A stretch of DNA of 64,000 nt, taken from assembly GCF_900591205.1 (NCBI RefSeq), contig NZ_UUPU01000064.1, positions 62,001 through 126,000 on the forward strand, given 5' to 3'. The notes under the pieces were generated by a model. That model searched no databases. It was not told where the DNA came from and worked only from the letters and a program-made list of their open reading frames with translations. Shown here one piece after another: positions 1 through 8,519 of the stretch (position 1 is its first letter; each line of letters begins with the position of its first letter). Source of the DNA: Pseudomonas viridiflava. Its GTDB lineage: Bacteria > Pseudomonadota > Gammaproteobacteria > Pseudomonadales > Pseudomonadaceae. The translations under genes were made by a program, and so were the position numbers.

Positions 1-1074
1 GAACCCCCAGCGCACTTGCTCGCCGGTGAGCGGCTTTTGACCGTATTTTTCCTGGGCCAGGCGCAGTGCCTCGACATTCAGAATGCCGTTGACCACGCCC
101 AGGTTGTAATACACGGTGCCAAAACGCTTGGGGTCGGCCAGGTTGCCCTTGCCCGTATCCACCACACTTTGCTTGATGCCTTGCAGCACCGGGAAGTCAG
201 TGCCCGAAGGGTGGGTGGTGATCGAGATAAAGCCCTTGGCGGCAGCACCGGCCGGCACCACGTCTTCTTCCGAGTTGCTCCAGATATTGCCGATGATGTG
301 ATCCGCCGGGTAACCGACTTTTTGCGCGGATTTGAGCGCTACCGGGTTCATCACGCCCCAGCCGCGCAGGATCACCCAGTCCGGTTTCAGGCGGCGAATA
401 TTCAGCCACTGCGATTGTTGTTCGTTGCCGGGGTGCGGTACTTCAAGCAGGGTCAGTTCGAAACCGGCATTTTTCGCCAGGGTTTCCAGGACGCCGTTGG
501 TTTCCTTGCCGTACGGCGAGCCATGGTACAGCACCGCGATTTTTTTGCCCTTGAGCTTGTCGGCGCCGCCTTCGCGTTGGCCGATGTAATTGATGATCGC
601 CGAGACTTCCGAATACGGGTTGAGCTGCAGCGGGAACACGTAGGGGAACACGCTGCCGTCGGTGGAGTCGGTGCGGCCGTGGTTGATGGTGATCAGCGGC
701 AACTTGTCGGCCGTCGAGCGTTCCAGTGTGGCGTAGGCGATGCCCACCGACAGCGGGTTAGTGGCTGCGGCCGGAGCACCATTGAGCCCGCCCTTGAGGC
801 GTTCATAGCATTCGACGCCTTTTTCCACCACGTACTCGGTTTCGCATTCACTCCAGGTCAACTTGACGCCGTTCACCCCGCCCTTTGCGTTGATGTATTG
901 CAGATAGTCGATAAACCCGCCGAAGAAGCCCGTGCCGCCGGCGGCGTAGGGGCCGACCCGGTAGCTCTGCAAGGGGAAGTATTGTTCGTTGGCAGCCTGG
1001 GCACCGGCCGAGAGCCCGGCGGTGATCAAAGCCAGGCCCAATGCCAGGCGGCGCAGCGCTGTACGGTGTGTCAT
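1..1074 (-). CDS. ABC transporter periplasmic binding protein, branched-chain amino-acid type (3' end cut by window)
   Basis: The protein opens with an Ala/Leu-rich export signal (MTHRTALRRLALGLAL, cleavage near SAGAQA), then a type-1 periplasmic binding fold that reads through to the window edge (358 codons visible, no stop). Stretches such as GGFIDYLQYINAKGGVNG and the NPLSVGIAYATLE region are typical of Leu/Ile/Val and amide/urea-type binding proteins. A GAGGAAC ribosome site precedes the ATG. It lies 57 bp downstream of the LivM-like gene, last visible member of the transporter operon; a LivF-type second ATPase is expected beyond the edge. The ligand cannot be read from sequence. The acyl-CoA-synthetase-like gene at the operon head suggests an organic acid or aromatic acid rather than a plain amino acid, which is inference. 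Confidence 0.88.
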   Translation of the reverse strand, partial: MTHRTALRRLALGLALITAGLSAGAQAANEQYFPLQSYRVGPYAAGGTGFFGGFIDYLQYINAKGGVNGVKLTWSECETEYVVEKGVECYERLKGGLNGAPAAATNPLSVGIAYATLERSTADKLPLITINHGRTDSTDGSVFPYVFPLQLNPYSEVSAIINYIGQREGGADKLKGKKIAVLYHGSPYGKETNGVLETLAKNAGFELTLLEVPHPGNEQQSQWLNIRRLKPDWVILRGWGVMNPVALKSAQKVGYPADHIIGNIWSNSEEDVVPAGAAAKGFISITTHPSGTDFPVLQGIKQSVVDTGKGNLADPKRFGTVYYNLGVVNGILNVEALRLAQEKYGQKPLTGEQVRWGF

Positions 1075-1131
1075 GGAGGCGGTTCCTCGGGAGAAGCTGG
1101 GGGTTGGGGGTTGGGTAAGAACGCAGCGAAT

Positions 1132-2199
1132 TCAGTAACGTAACGGCCAGGCCCTGGCCCGCTGGCGAAAGCGTTGCCACAGCCGCGCCAGGCCCTCCGG
1201 CTCCTTGATCAGGAAGGCGATGATCAGGGCGCCGAACAGCATCTTCTGGATGTTTTCCAGTTGGCCGGCGTCCATCAGCCCGGCGGGCAGCAGGGCGAAC
1301 AGGTTGCCCAGCAGGATCGGGAACAGCACGATGAACGCGGCCCCCAGGAAGTTGCCAAGCACGCTGCCCAGGCCGCCGATAATGATGATGAACAGCACCT
1401 GGAATGAGCGGCTCAGGTCAAAGCCGTGGGGCTCTACCGTGCCGAGGTAGGCGAACGCCCACAACGAACCGGCGACGCCCAGGTAAAACCCGCTGATCGC
1501 AAACGCCAGCAACTTGGTTTTCAACAGGCGAATACCGATCACGGCGGCGGCGGTGTCCATGTCGCGCACGGCCATCCAGTTGCGGCCCAGTTCGCTTCGC
1601 ACCAGGTTTTTACCCAGCCAGAACAACCCGGCCACCACCGCCAGGGTCAGCACGTAGCGGCCTCGCGGTGAGCTGAAGTCCAGCCCTGCAATCAGTAAAG
1701 GCGGCGAGGTGATCACGCCCGAGGCGTTATCGTTGGTAAACCAACTGAAGCGGGTGAGTACCCACTCCACCACGAACTGCGCGGCCAGGGTCGCCACCAA
1801 TAAGTAGAAGCCTTTGATGCGCAGGCTCGGCAAGCCGAAGAGCACCGCCACCAGCGCGGCGATCACGCCGCCCAGGGCGAAGCTCACCAGCAGCGGCAAA
1901 CCGGGCACGCGCAATTGCAGGTTATAGGCGGCGAACGCGCCTACCGCCATAAACGCCGCCGAGCCGAGGGAGAGCTGCCCGGCATACCCGGTCAGCAGGT
2001 TAAGCCCCAGCCCCGCCAGCGACAGCACCAACAGCGGCACCAGAATCGCGCTGAACCAATAGTCATTGCCCAGCCAGGGCACTGCTGCAAAGGCGAAGCC
2101 GAGCAGCAGCCACAGTGCGACGCGGTCCTGGCGCAGGCGAAAGGTGCGGCGCTCGGCCGCGTAAGAGGTGCTGATTTGACCGACTTCCTGATACAGCAT
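1132..2199 (-). CDS. branched-chain amino-acid type ABC permease, LivM family
   Basis: A 355-residue polytopic inner-membrane protein with about nine hydrophobic segments and the LivM-family core (GLNLLTGYAGQLSLGSAAFM near residues 65-85, then the cytoplasmic GIRLLKTKLLAFAISGF loop that contacts the ATPase). The N-terminal cytoplasmic extension of about 25 residues is common in LivM. It forms the substrate channel with the LivH-like partner encoded just upstream (gap 22 bp). A GAGGAA ribosome site lies upstream of the ATG. Assignment to family is firm; transported substrate is unknown. Confidence 0.92.
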   Translation of the reverse strand: MLYQEVGQISTSYAAERRTFRLRQDRVALWLLLGFAFAAVPWLGNDYWFSAILVPLLVLSLAGLGLNLLTGYAGQLSLGSAAFMAVGAFAAYNLQLRVPGLPLLVSFALGGVIAALVAVLFGLPSLRIKGFYLLVATLAAQFVVEWVLTRFSWFTNDNASGVITSPPLLIAGLDFSSPRGRYVLTLAVVAGLFWLGKNLVRSELGRNWMAVRDMDTAAAVIGIRLLKTKLLAFAISGFYLGVAGSLWAFAYLGTVEPHGFDLSRSFQVLFIIIIGGLGSVLGNFLGAAFIVLFPILLGNLFALLPAGLMDAGQLENIQKMLFGALIIAFLIKEPEGLARLWQRFRQRARAWPLRY

Positions 2200-2221
2200 G
2201 CAGGCATTTCCTCAAGGGTTA

Positions 2222-3103
2222 TCAGACCCGTTCGATGGCGCGTTCGCCGAACAACCCGGCAGGGCGTACAAGCAGGAACAGCAAGGCAAGCACGTACGGC
2301 ACCCAGTTTTCGATGCCGCTGCCGATGATCGGGCCGAGGTAGATTTCGGCAATTTTCTCGGCCGCGCCAATGATCAAACCGCCGACAATTGCGCCGCCAA
2401 TCGAGGAGAAACCGCCGATGATCAGCACCGGTAACGCCTTGAGCACCACCAGCGACAACGAGAACTGCACCCCCAGGCGAGCGCCCCAGAGCAACCCGGC
2501 TACCAGCCCGACAAACCCGGCCACCGCCCACACCAGTGCCCAGATGCGCGGCAGGCGAATGCCCACCGCCATGGACGCCAGCGGGTCATCGGCCACCGCC
2601 CGCAGCGACAGGCCGACCCGCGTCTTGTTGAACAGCAGCGACAGGGCGATCACCAGCACGGCGGCGGTGCCGGCGGCAAACAGATCGAATTGCGACAACA
2701 ACATGCCGCGAATTTCCAGCGGCTCGTCGGCGATGCCCAGGTCCAGCCCATGCACCTGCGCGCCCCAAAGAAACTGGGCGAAGCCTTCGATCATGTAAGA
2801 CAGCCCGAGGGTTGCCATAAACAGGATGATCGGCGGGCGATTGACCAGGGGCCGCAGCACCACCCTTTCGATCAGCAACGCCAGCACCACCATGCTTGCC
2901 AGGGTGATCAGGAAGGCCCAGGCAAAGGGGAAACCGCGCTCCAGCAGGCTCACAAAGGTGAGGGCGGCGAACAGCACCATGGCGCCCTGGGCAAAATTGA
3001 ATACGCCCGAGGCTTTGTAGATCAGCACAAAACCGATCGCCACCAGGGAATACATCACGCCCGCCAGCAGCCCGCCGATCAGCACTTCAAAGAAAAATTG
3101 CAT
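2222..3103 (-). CDS. branched-chain amino-acid type ABC permease, LivH family
   Basis: A 293-residue membrane protein starting MQFFFEVLIGGLLAGVMYSL, with the LivH signature FNFAQGAMVLFAALTF near residues 38-53 and the coupling loop RAVADDPLASMAVGIRLPRI. The frame is open further upstream, but the internal ATG at 3103 gives the family-typical N terminus and sits 2 bp after the ATPase gene stop, so translational coupling is likely. It pairs with the LivM-like permease to form the membrane channel. Confidence 0.92.
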   Translation of the reverse strand: MQFFFEVLIGGLLAGVMYSLVAIGFVLIYKASGVFNFAQGAMVLFAALTFVSLLERGFPFAWAFLITLASMVVLALLIERVVLRPLVNRPPIILFMATLGLSYMIEGFAQFLWGAQVHGLDLGIADEPLEIRGMLLSQFDLFAAGTAAVLVIALSLLFNKTRVGLSLRAVADDPLASMAVGIRLPRIWALVWAVAGFVGLVAGLLWGARLGVQFSLSLVVLKALPVLIIGGFSSIGGAIVGGLIIGAAEKIAEIYLGPIIGSGIENWVPYVLALLFLLVRPAGLFGERAIERV

Positions 3104-3105
3104 GC

Positions 3106-3882
3106 TCAGGCCCCCAGGTAGGCTGCGATCACGTCGGGGTTGGCGCGCACCTGTTCCGGGGTGCCGTCGCCAATCTTGCGGCCGTAGTCGAGCACGACCA
3201 CGTGGTCGCACAAGCCCATGACCACGCCGATATCGTGTTCGATCAACACCACGGTCGTGCCGAACTCGCGGTTGATGTCGCGGATGAACTGGCTCATCTG
3301 CGCCTTCTCCTGCGCGTTCATGCCGGCCATGGGTTCATCCAGCAACAGCAGGGTAGGCTCGGCCGCGAGGGCACGGGCCAACTCGACACGTTTTTGCAGG
3401 CCATAGGGCAGGGTGCCCACCAGCACGTGGCGCCAGGGATGAATCTGTAGAAACGCAATCACCTTTTCCGCATACAGGCGGTGCGCGTCGTCTTCGCGAG
3501 GGGCGCGGCCCAGGCGCAGCATCTGTTCGACCCAACTGCTGCGCCGCTTGAGGTTGCGCCCGGTGAGCACGTTGTCGAGCACACTCATGCCCTTGAACAG
3601 CGCAATGTTTTGAAAGGTGCGCGCAATGCCGCCTTCGGCCGCCTGGTGGGCGCGCATCCGCCGCCGGGTTTTGCCGGCGTAGTGAATGCTGCCGCTCTGG
3701 GGGTGGTAGACCCCGTTGATCACATTGAGCAGCGAGCTTTTACCGGCGCCGTTGGGGCCGATCAGCCCGCAGATATCGCCGGCCTTGACGTCGAAGCTGA
3801 TGGACGTGATCGCCTTGATGCCCTTGAACGCCAGGGAGATGTCATCGAGCCGCAGTAAGACCGATTCAGTGGGTGCGTGCAT
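3106..3882 (-). CDS. ABC transporter ATP-binding protein, LivG family
   Basis: A 258-residue ATPase with Walker A GPNGAGKSS, the LivG insert around GIARTFQNIALF, the ABC signature in LPYGLQKRVELARAL (a variant with YGLQKR in place of the usual YGQQRR), Walker B LLLLDEPMAGM and switch His in IEHDIGVV. It powers the LivH/LivM channel. The frame is open upstream, but MHAPTESVLLRLDD at 3882 aligns with family starts and follows the upstream gene by 10 bp. Only one ATPase is in the window; the LivF partner normally follows the binding protein and would lie outside. Confidence 0.92.
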   Translation of the reverse strand: MHAPTESVLLRLDDISLAFKGIKAITSISFDVKAGDICGLIGPNGAGKSSLLNVINGVYHPQSGSIHYAGKTRRRMRAHQAAEGGIARTFQNIALFKGMSVLDNVLTGRNLKRRSSWVEQMLRLGRAPREDDAHRLYAEKVIAFLQIHPWRHVLVGTLPYGLQKRVELARALAAEPTLLLLDEPMAGMNAQEKAQMSQFIRDINREFGTTVVLIEHDIGVVMGLCDHVVVLDYGRKIGDGTPEQVRANPDVIAAYLGA

Positions 3883-3892
3883 GGGGGGCTCG

Positions 3893-4957
3893 TCAGGCAG
3901 TGTGAGACAGCTGGGGTGCGGTGGGTTCCTGGCGGCTGGCCGGTTCCTGCCAGTGGCCGGGGTGGATGCCCAGGGCCGCAAAAAACGCCGCACTTGGCGC
4001 CGCCAGTGGGGGCCCGACCAGCAACGGCACACGCAGGCGGCTCATGCCCAGTACATCGCGCAGTGGGCGCCGCACCAGCCAGTACCCGAGCCAGCGCCCT
4101 AGTGGCGACGGCGCGGGCTGCATGGCCCAGTGGTACAGGCGATGGCTGAGGGTGCCCGGCATGGGCAGGCGCTCACGTGCCCATTGCTCAAGGCGCGCAT
4201 AGGATTGGTGGGTGCCCAGTACCAGCGTGGGCCCGAGCTCTCGACGGTCGGTATCGCGGGTGGCCAGGGCCTCGGGGAAATTCAGGCAAAACCCGCTATG
4301 CAGCCAGGGGGCGAGCAAGTAGCGCGCCTGCCCGCTGGCGGCGAACACACGCGCCGCAAGGGCCTCTTCGTTGCTACTCAGGTGTTCCCTGGCCACCAAC
4401 GTGCGTGCGTCCGCGAGCAATTGCGCATGGCTCAATTGCGCTGCGGTGCCGGCGTGAAAAGCGAAGGCCGTCGCGGCGGATTCAGTGGCACAGGCCGGCG
4501 CAGCCGCCGTCGCGTGCAAGTCGGCATACGCGAGCACGTCGCTGTCTTGATCCGTGAGGCCGCGCCCCTCCAGGTACAGCACGACCCGCCGCGGATGCCG
4601 GGTTTCTCGGACTTGCTGTACCGCCTCAAGGTCTTCTGCCAGCACAAAGCCCGGGTTGAGGCTCGCCAGCAGCGCGCGGTTGTCGTGGTCCGGATCGAGC
4701 AGCGTGACGCTGCCGCCCAGCCATTGCGCCGCCAGTGCGAGTAACAGGGCTTCGGGCCGCGCCTGGCTGATGATCAGCAGGCTCTCGCCGTGGCCGAAAC
4801 CGTGGGCGTGCAGGGCTGCGGCGAGGCGGTTGACGTCGAGTGCCAGCGCGCTCCAGCTACGCTCGTGCCAGATGCCCAGGCGTTTGAAACGCAGGGCAGT
4901 CGCCGAGCCACGTTGTTGGGCCTGGAGCAGCAATGCCTGGGGCAGTGTCTGTGGCAT
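3893..4957 (-). CDS. truncated acyl-CoA synthetase-like (AMP-binding) protein, probably non-catalytic
   Basis: A 354-residue protein that matches the N-terminal half of long-chain acyl-CoA synthetases: the opening RFKRLGIWHERSW, the domain-1 fold around GFGHGESLLIISQARPEALL, and later GMSRLRVPLLVGPPLAAPSAAFFAALGI, which corresponds to the stretch just before the YGxTE motif. The protein stops there, so YGxTE, the ATP-ribose Asp motif and the C-terminal lid with the catalytic Lys are absent. The P-loop that should read like YTSGTTGxPKG is collapsed to FHAGTAAQLSHAQLL (residues 167-181). The reading frame is intact and well translated (GAAGGA before ATG 4957), and only 10 bp separate it from the ATPase gene, so this is a reduced gene rather than a fresh frameshift. 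Family members at this operon position normally have about 600 or more residues. Confidence 0.75.
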   Translation of the reverse strand: MPQTLPQALLLQAQQRGSATALRFKRLGIWHERSWSALALDVNRLAAALHAHGFGHGESLLIISQARPEALLLALAAQWLGGSVTLLDPDHDNRALLASLNPGFVLAEDLEAVQQVRETRHPRRVVLYLEGRGLTDQDSDVLAYADLHATAAAPACATESAATAFAFHAGTAAQLSHAQLLADARTLVAREHLSSNEEALAARVFAASGQARYLLAPWLHSGFCLNFPEALATRDTDRRELGPTLVLGTHQSYARLEQWARERLPMPGTLSHRLYHWAMQPAPSPLGRWLGYWLVRRPLRDVLGMSRLRVPLLVGPPLAAPSAAFFAALGIHPGHWQEPASRQEPTAPQLSHTA

Positions 4958-5115
4958 GGGTGCATCCTTCGGGGGGTGATGCGAAGGTGTTAGCACGCGC
5001 CATGCCAGCGCCTTTAATCCTTTTGATTCAAATGCATACGTGTTGTTCAGAGAAAACTGGCCTGTGTTGATTCAGCACAAGCTGCCCAAGCACTGTTGTT
5101 GCGCCAACAGCGTCT

Positions 5116-5613
5116 TCAGTAGATGTCTTTGGTAGCCCGTATCGAATCATCCTTGAGTTGGTCGGCAAACTTGCGCATCAGGCGTACCAGGTTGTCGAAA
5201 TCGCCTTCGTCCCAAGTGGAAAAGATCGACTTGCCGATCTTTTCGCGCGCTTCATCGACACGATCGGTCATGACCTTGCCTTTTTCGGTGATCACCGACT
5301 CCCGCACGCGCCGGTCGAGGGCACTTGCCTGGCGCAGGATCAAACCGAGGCTTTCGAGCTTGGCGACCTGGCGGCTCACGGTGGTGTAGTCGCGGCCTAC
5401 GCGGTCGGCCAACTCGACCACGCCAATCGGCCCCAGCCGCTCCACCAGTACCAGCAAGGGGAACAGGGCACGGTCCAGGGAAATCCCGGCTTCGCGCACC
5501 ATCGCCTCGTCACGCTGCGGGCGGTTCATCACACCTACGATCTCCACCAGAGACCCATGCAAATCGCGCAGTTGGGCGGATATATGTGCGCTTTGCACAT
5601 TTTTAATTGACAC
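5116..5613 (-). CDS. MarR-family transcriptional regulator
   Basis: A 165-residue winged-helix protein: recognition helix region GPIGVVELADRVGRDYTTVSRQVAKLESLGL (about 60-92) and wing RQASALDRRVRESVITEKGK. The start is GTG at 5613, preceded by AGAGGG at good spacing. It is divergent from an FAD monooxygenase gene. Two copies of the same palindrome (ATGTGC-N5-GCACAT) lie in the shared promoter, one overlapping its own first codons, so autorepression plus control of the oxygenase is the likely arrangement. The inducing ligand is probably a phenolic or the oxygenase substrate (inference). Confidence 0.9.
   Translation of the reverse strand: MSIKNVQSAHISAQLRDLHGSLVEIVGVMNRPQRDEAMVREAGISLDRALFPLLVLVERLGPIGVVELADRVGRDYTTVSRQVAKLESLGLILRQASALDRRVRESVITEKGKVMTDRVDEAREKIGKSIFSTWDEGDFDNLVRLMRKFADQLKDDSIRATKDIY
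5584..5600. promoter_or_regulatory. MarR operator candidate O2
   Basis: Perfect inverted repeat ATGTGC-gcttt-GCACAT located inside the first codons of the marR-type gene. Identical arms and identical 5-bp spacer to the palindrome at 5631-5651; centres are 49 bp apart. Confidence 0.7.
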
Positions 5614-5630
5614 TGTATTTCCCTCTCATA

Positions 5631-5651
5631 ATATGTGCTTATTGCACATAT
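5631..5651. promoter_or_regulatory. MarR operator candidate O1
   Basis: Perfect 8-bp arms ATATGTGC-ttatt-GCACATAT in the divergent promoter, just before the monooxygenase start. Its presence over the alternative upstream ATG at 5635 argues that translation begins at 5662. Confidence 0.75.
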
Positions 5652-5661
5652 AGGTTTCCGT

Positions 5662-7164
5662 ATGAACACGCGAAGCGCTGTTGATGTACTGATTTGCGGG
5701 GCCGGTGCCGCCGGTCTGACCTTGGCAATTGAGCTGGCAAGGCGGGGCATTACCTTGCGCCTGATCGAAAAGCTCGATCAGCCGTTTCAGGGGTCGCGCG
5801 GCAAGGGCATTCAGCCAAGATCACAGGAAGTCTTCGAAGACCTGGGGATTCTCGACCGTTTGGTTGCCATGGGGGGAGTCTATCCGACTGAGCGGCGCTA
5901 CCGCGACGATGGCAGCTTCAGCGACGCCGATTCCATTGAGCACAGCGCCCCGACAGCGGCCGAGCCCTATCAGCAACCGCTGATGGTGCCGCAATTTCTG
6001 ACCGAACGGCTGTTGCGCGAGCGTCTGCTTGAGCTGGGCCATCGGCCGCAATTTGGTTGCGAGCTGGTGGGGTTCGTACAGGAGGAGGCCGGGGTCACCG
6101 CGCAACTGGCCGGCCCGGCGGGCGCAGAGACCGTGCGTGCGCGCTGGCTGGTGGGGGCGGACGGTGGGCGCAGCTTCGTAAGGCATGCGTTGGAACTGGG
6201 CTTTTCCGGCAAAACCCTGGGCGTACGCGCCCTGGTGGCGGATGTGCTGCTCAGCGGGGTGTCACGCGATTATTGGCACCGTTTTGGCGAAGGCGATAGG
6301 CAGCGCCAGGTCGCGATATGCCCCTTGGCGGGAACCGAACTGTTCCAGATCCAGGGCCCGATCCCTTTGGATGCCGATATTGATATGAGTGCGCCAGGGC
6401 TCACGGCGATGATTGCCCAACGTACTGGCCGTGACGATATCCAGGTGCATTCCGTGTCCTGGGCATCGGCCTACACCATGAATGCGCGGTTGGCCGAGTG
6501 CTACCGCGTCGGCCAGGTACTACTGGTCGGCGACGCCGCGCATATCCACCCGCCCACCGGTGGCCAGGGCCTGAATACCAGCGTGCAGGACGCCTACAAC
6601 CTGGGCTGGAAACTGGCGGCGGTGGCCCATGGCGCGCCCGACGCTCTACTTGACAGCTATGAGGAGGAGCGCAGGCCAGTCGCCGCCTCCGTACTCGGCC
6701 TGGCGACCCAACTGCTGGGGGCGATGAAAAACGGCGAGATGCGCCGGGGCCGCGAGGTACACCAATTGGATATTGGTTACCCGCAGTCCTCGCTGGCCCT
6801 GGCCACCTCGACCCGCGCAGGCAGCCTGCTACCTGGCGACCGGGCGCCGGATGCGCCGATCCGGGGCGCGGGCGGCCAAGCGTTGCGGTTGTTCAGCCTG
6901 TTCCAGGGCGCGCACTGGACATTACTCGGCTATGGCGTGACACGCGATGTGGTGGGACCTCGGCCTGGGCTGCATATCCATATCTTCGGCCTGCACGGCG
7001 ATGTGATCGACGAGCAGGGGCATTTTCAACGAGCCTATGGATTGGCGATCGGCGACTGGGTGTTGGTGCGCCCTGATGGGTACATCGGGGCGATTGTGTC
7101 GTCGCAACAGTTGCCGCTGTTGGAGGCTTACTGGTTGCAGGTCGGGATAAGCCCCGAGTCCTGA
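5662..7164 (+). CDS. FAD-dependent aromatic monooxygenase (PheA/TfdB family)
   Basis: A 500-residue flavoprotein of the PF01494 group. It has the Rossmann motif CGAGAAGLTLAIELARRG at the N terminus, the mid-protein WLVGADGGRSFVRHAL region (DG motif) and the FAD-ribityl motif GDAAHIHPPTGGQGLN, followed by a C-terminal thioredoxin-like region. Relatives use NAD(P)H and O2 to hydroxylate phenols or polyketide-like aromatics in the cytoplasm. An in-frame ATG at 5635 lies inside an operator palindrome and has no ribosome site, so 5662 is preferred. The last 37 bp overlap the convergent TetR gene. Regulated presumably by the divergent MarR protein. The substrate cannot be named. Confidence 0.88.
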   Translation: MNTRSAVDVLICGAGAAGLTLAIELARRGITLRLIEKLDQPFQGSRGKGIQPRSQEVFEDLGILDRLVAMGGVYPTERRYRDDGSFSDADSIEHSAPTAAEPYQQPLMVPQFLTERLLRERLLELGHRPQFGCELVGFVQEEAGVTAQLAGPAGAETVRARWLVGADGGRSFVRHALELGFSGKTLGVRALVADVLLSGVSRDYWHRFGEGDRQRQVAICPLAGTELFQIQGPIPLDADIDMSAPGLTAMIAQRTGRDDIQVHSVSWASAYTMNARLAECYRVGQVLLVGDAAHIHPPTGGQGLNTSVQDAYNLGWKLAAVAHGAPDALLDSYEEERRPVAASVLGLATQLLGAMKNGEMRRGREVHQLDIGYPQSSLALATSTRAGSLLPGDRAPDAPIRGAGGQALRLFSLFQGAHWTLLGYGVTRDVVGPRPGLHIHIFGLHGDVIDEQGHFQRAYGLAIGDWVLVRPDGYIGAIVSSQQLPLLEAYWLQVGISPES

Positions 7165-7700
7165 TAGGTTTGCACCAGTTCGTCGTACAGGCTGATGTCG
7201 GCGCGTGTGCGGGCGATCAATTGCGCGCCGGCAATGGCGGTGTAAATGGCACGGGCGCGTCGTTCGCAGACCTCGGTACTGCCCGTGCCGATTTCATTCA
7301 GCCGCTGCGCCAGCCACGCCACATTGATATCGGCAAACGCCAGTACTTCGTTCTTCACAGCGTCGGGCAGGTCTTGATACTCGGCAGCCATAAAGCTGGA
7401 CAGGCACAACCGGTTGCCGCTCTCGAGTGAAGTTCGAAAGATGCTCGGGTAAAGCTGCAGGCAGCGCAGCGGCTCCGGGTTTTCGCGGCGGATGGCCTCA
7501 AGGACCGCGGCGGCATCCTCCCAATAGCGTTTGGCGACGGCCGCACCGAGGTCCGCCTTGCTTGGAAAGTGGTAATAGATACTGGCGTTCTTGATCCCCA
7601 CCGTCTCGCCGATGCTACGAAAATTGATGCCGTTGTAGCCGTAGTGCTGAGCGGCGACCTTGGCGGCTTCCAGGATGGCTTCACGGGCGTTTTCGCTCAC
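7128..7700 (-). CDS. TetR-family transcriptional regulator
   Basis: A 190-residue regulator with an N-terminal TetR helix-turn-helix (AAQHYGYNGINFRSIGETVGIKNASIYYHFPSK) and an all-helical ligand domain containing FADINVAWLAQRL of the TetR_C-type dimer face. I start it at GTG 7700, which has GAGGAAT at proper spacing; a TTG 18 bp further upstream has none. It is divergent from a glutathione transferase and overlaps the monooxygenase 3' end by 37 bp on the opposite strand. Two 20-bp palindromes lie between it and the transferase gene. Confidence 0.9.
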   Translation of the reverse strand: MSENAREAILEAAKVAAQHYGYNGINFRSIGETVGIKNASIYYHFPSKADLGAAVAKRYWEDAAAVLEAIRRENPEPLRCLQLYPSIFRTSLESGNRLCLSSFMAAEYQDLPDAVKNEVLAFADINVAWLAQRLNEIGTGSTEVCERRARAIYTAIAGAQLIARTRADISLYDELVQTYQDSGLIPTCNQ

Positions 7701-7755
7701 GTTGTGATTCCTCGGCAAGTGGTGGGAATGGAGCGCATTCTACGCTCGTCAGGTT

Positions 7756-7775
7756 TACCTGCCAACTGACAGGTA
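7756..7775. promoter_or_regulatory. TetR operator candidate, copy 1
   Basis: Sequence TACCTGCCAACTGACAGGTA, an interrupted palindrome (TACCTG...CAGGTA). It matches the second copy 54 bp downstream at 17 of 20 positions, including all of TGACAGGTA. Confidence 0.72.
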
Positions 7776-7809
7776 GAGGTTGACAGGGGCGCAGAAAGCT
7801 TCCAGTCTC

Positions 7810-7829
7810 TACCTACCATTTGACAGGTA
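7810..7829. promoter_or_regulatory. TetR operator candidate, copy 2
   Basis: Sequence TACCTACCATTTGACAGGTA, lying 12 bp before the glutathione transferase start. Together with copy 1 it would let one TetR dimer cover each of the two divergent promoters. Confidence 0.72.
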
Positions 7830-7841
7830 GGTACTGAAATC

Positions 7842-8519
7842 ATGACAGTCCAAACGTTCGAACAACCGACAATGAAGATCTTCGACTGGTACAACGGCCC
7901 TTATCCGGCACGCGTGCGTATTGCGCTGGCCGAAAAAGGTTTACTGCCCAGCATCGAGTTCGTGTCGGTGAACCTGTGGAAGGGCGAGCACAAACAGCCT
8001 GCGTTTCTGGCCCTCAACTACTCCGGTACTTTGCCTGTGCTGCAATTGGCAGACGGCACCTTGATCGCCGAATGTACTGCGATCACCCAGTACCTGGATG
8101 CCCTGGACGCCAACCCGACCCTCACCGGCAAGACGCCGACCGAGCAGGGCCTTATCCATATGATGACCAAGCGTGCGGAGATTGAATTGATGGACGCGGT
8201 CAGCGTGTATTTCCACCATGCAACGCCGGGGCTGGGGCCGGAAGTCGAGCTTTATCAGAACGCCGAATGGGGCCTGCGCATGAAGGATAAGGCGGTCAGA
8301 GGCATGCATTACTTCGATAACATTCTGAAGAACCGCCCCTTTGTGGCGGGGGATGAGTTTTCGATGGCCGATATCGCATTGCTTGGCGGGCTGATTTTCG
8401 CCGCGCTGGTGGAGCTGCCCGTACCTGCGGAATATGCGGCCCTGCACGCCTGGCATGCCAAGGTGAATCAGCGCGCTAGTGTGCAGGCGTGGCGCGAGAG
8501 GGCTGCGCAGCCTCGCTGA
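7842..8519 (+). CDS. glutathione S-transferase family protein
   Basis: A 225-residue protein with an N-terminal thioredoxin fold (DWYNGPYPARVRIALAEKGL; the cis-Pro region GTLPVLQLADGTLIAECTAITQYL, about 60-87) and a helical C-terminal domain with the N-capping motif FSMADIALLG. Such enzymes conjugate glutathione to electrophiles or act as thiol isomerases. An alternative ATG at 7872 would give a shorter N terminus. Divergent from the TetR gene and probably repressed by it. The 3' end overlaps the convergent racemase-like gene by 44 bp. Confidence 0.9.
   Translation: MTVQTFEQPTMKIFDWYNGPYPARVRIALAEKGLLPSIEFVSVNLWKGEHKQPAFLALNYSGTLPVLQLADGTLIAECTAITQYLDALDANPTLTGKTPTEQGLIHMMTKRAEIELMDAVSVYFHHATPGLGPEVELYQNAEWGLRMKDKAVRGMHYFDNILKNRPFVAGDEFSMADIALLGGLIFAALVELPVPAEYAALHAWHAKVNQRASVQAWRERAAQPR

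Noticed and set aside
3893..4957. Idea that the short acyl-CoA synthetase results from a recent frameshift
   Set aside because: The next gene starts 10 bp after its stop, so no downstream remnant of the missing half exists in any frame.
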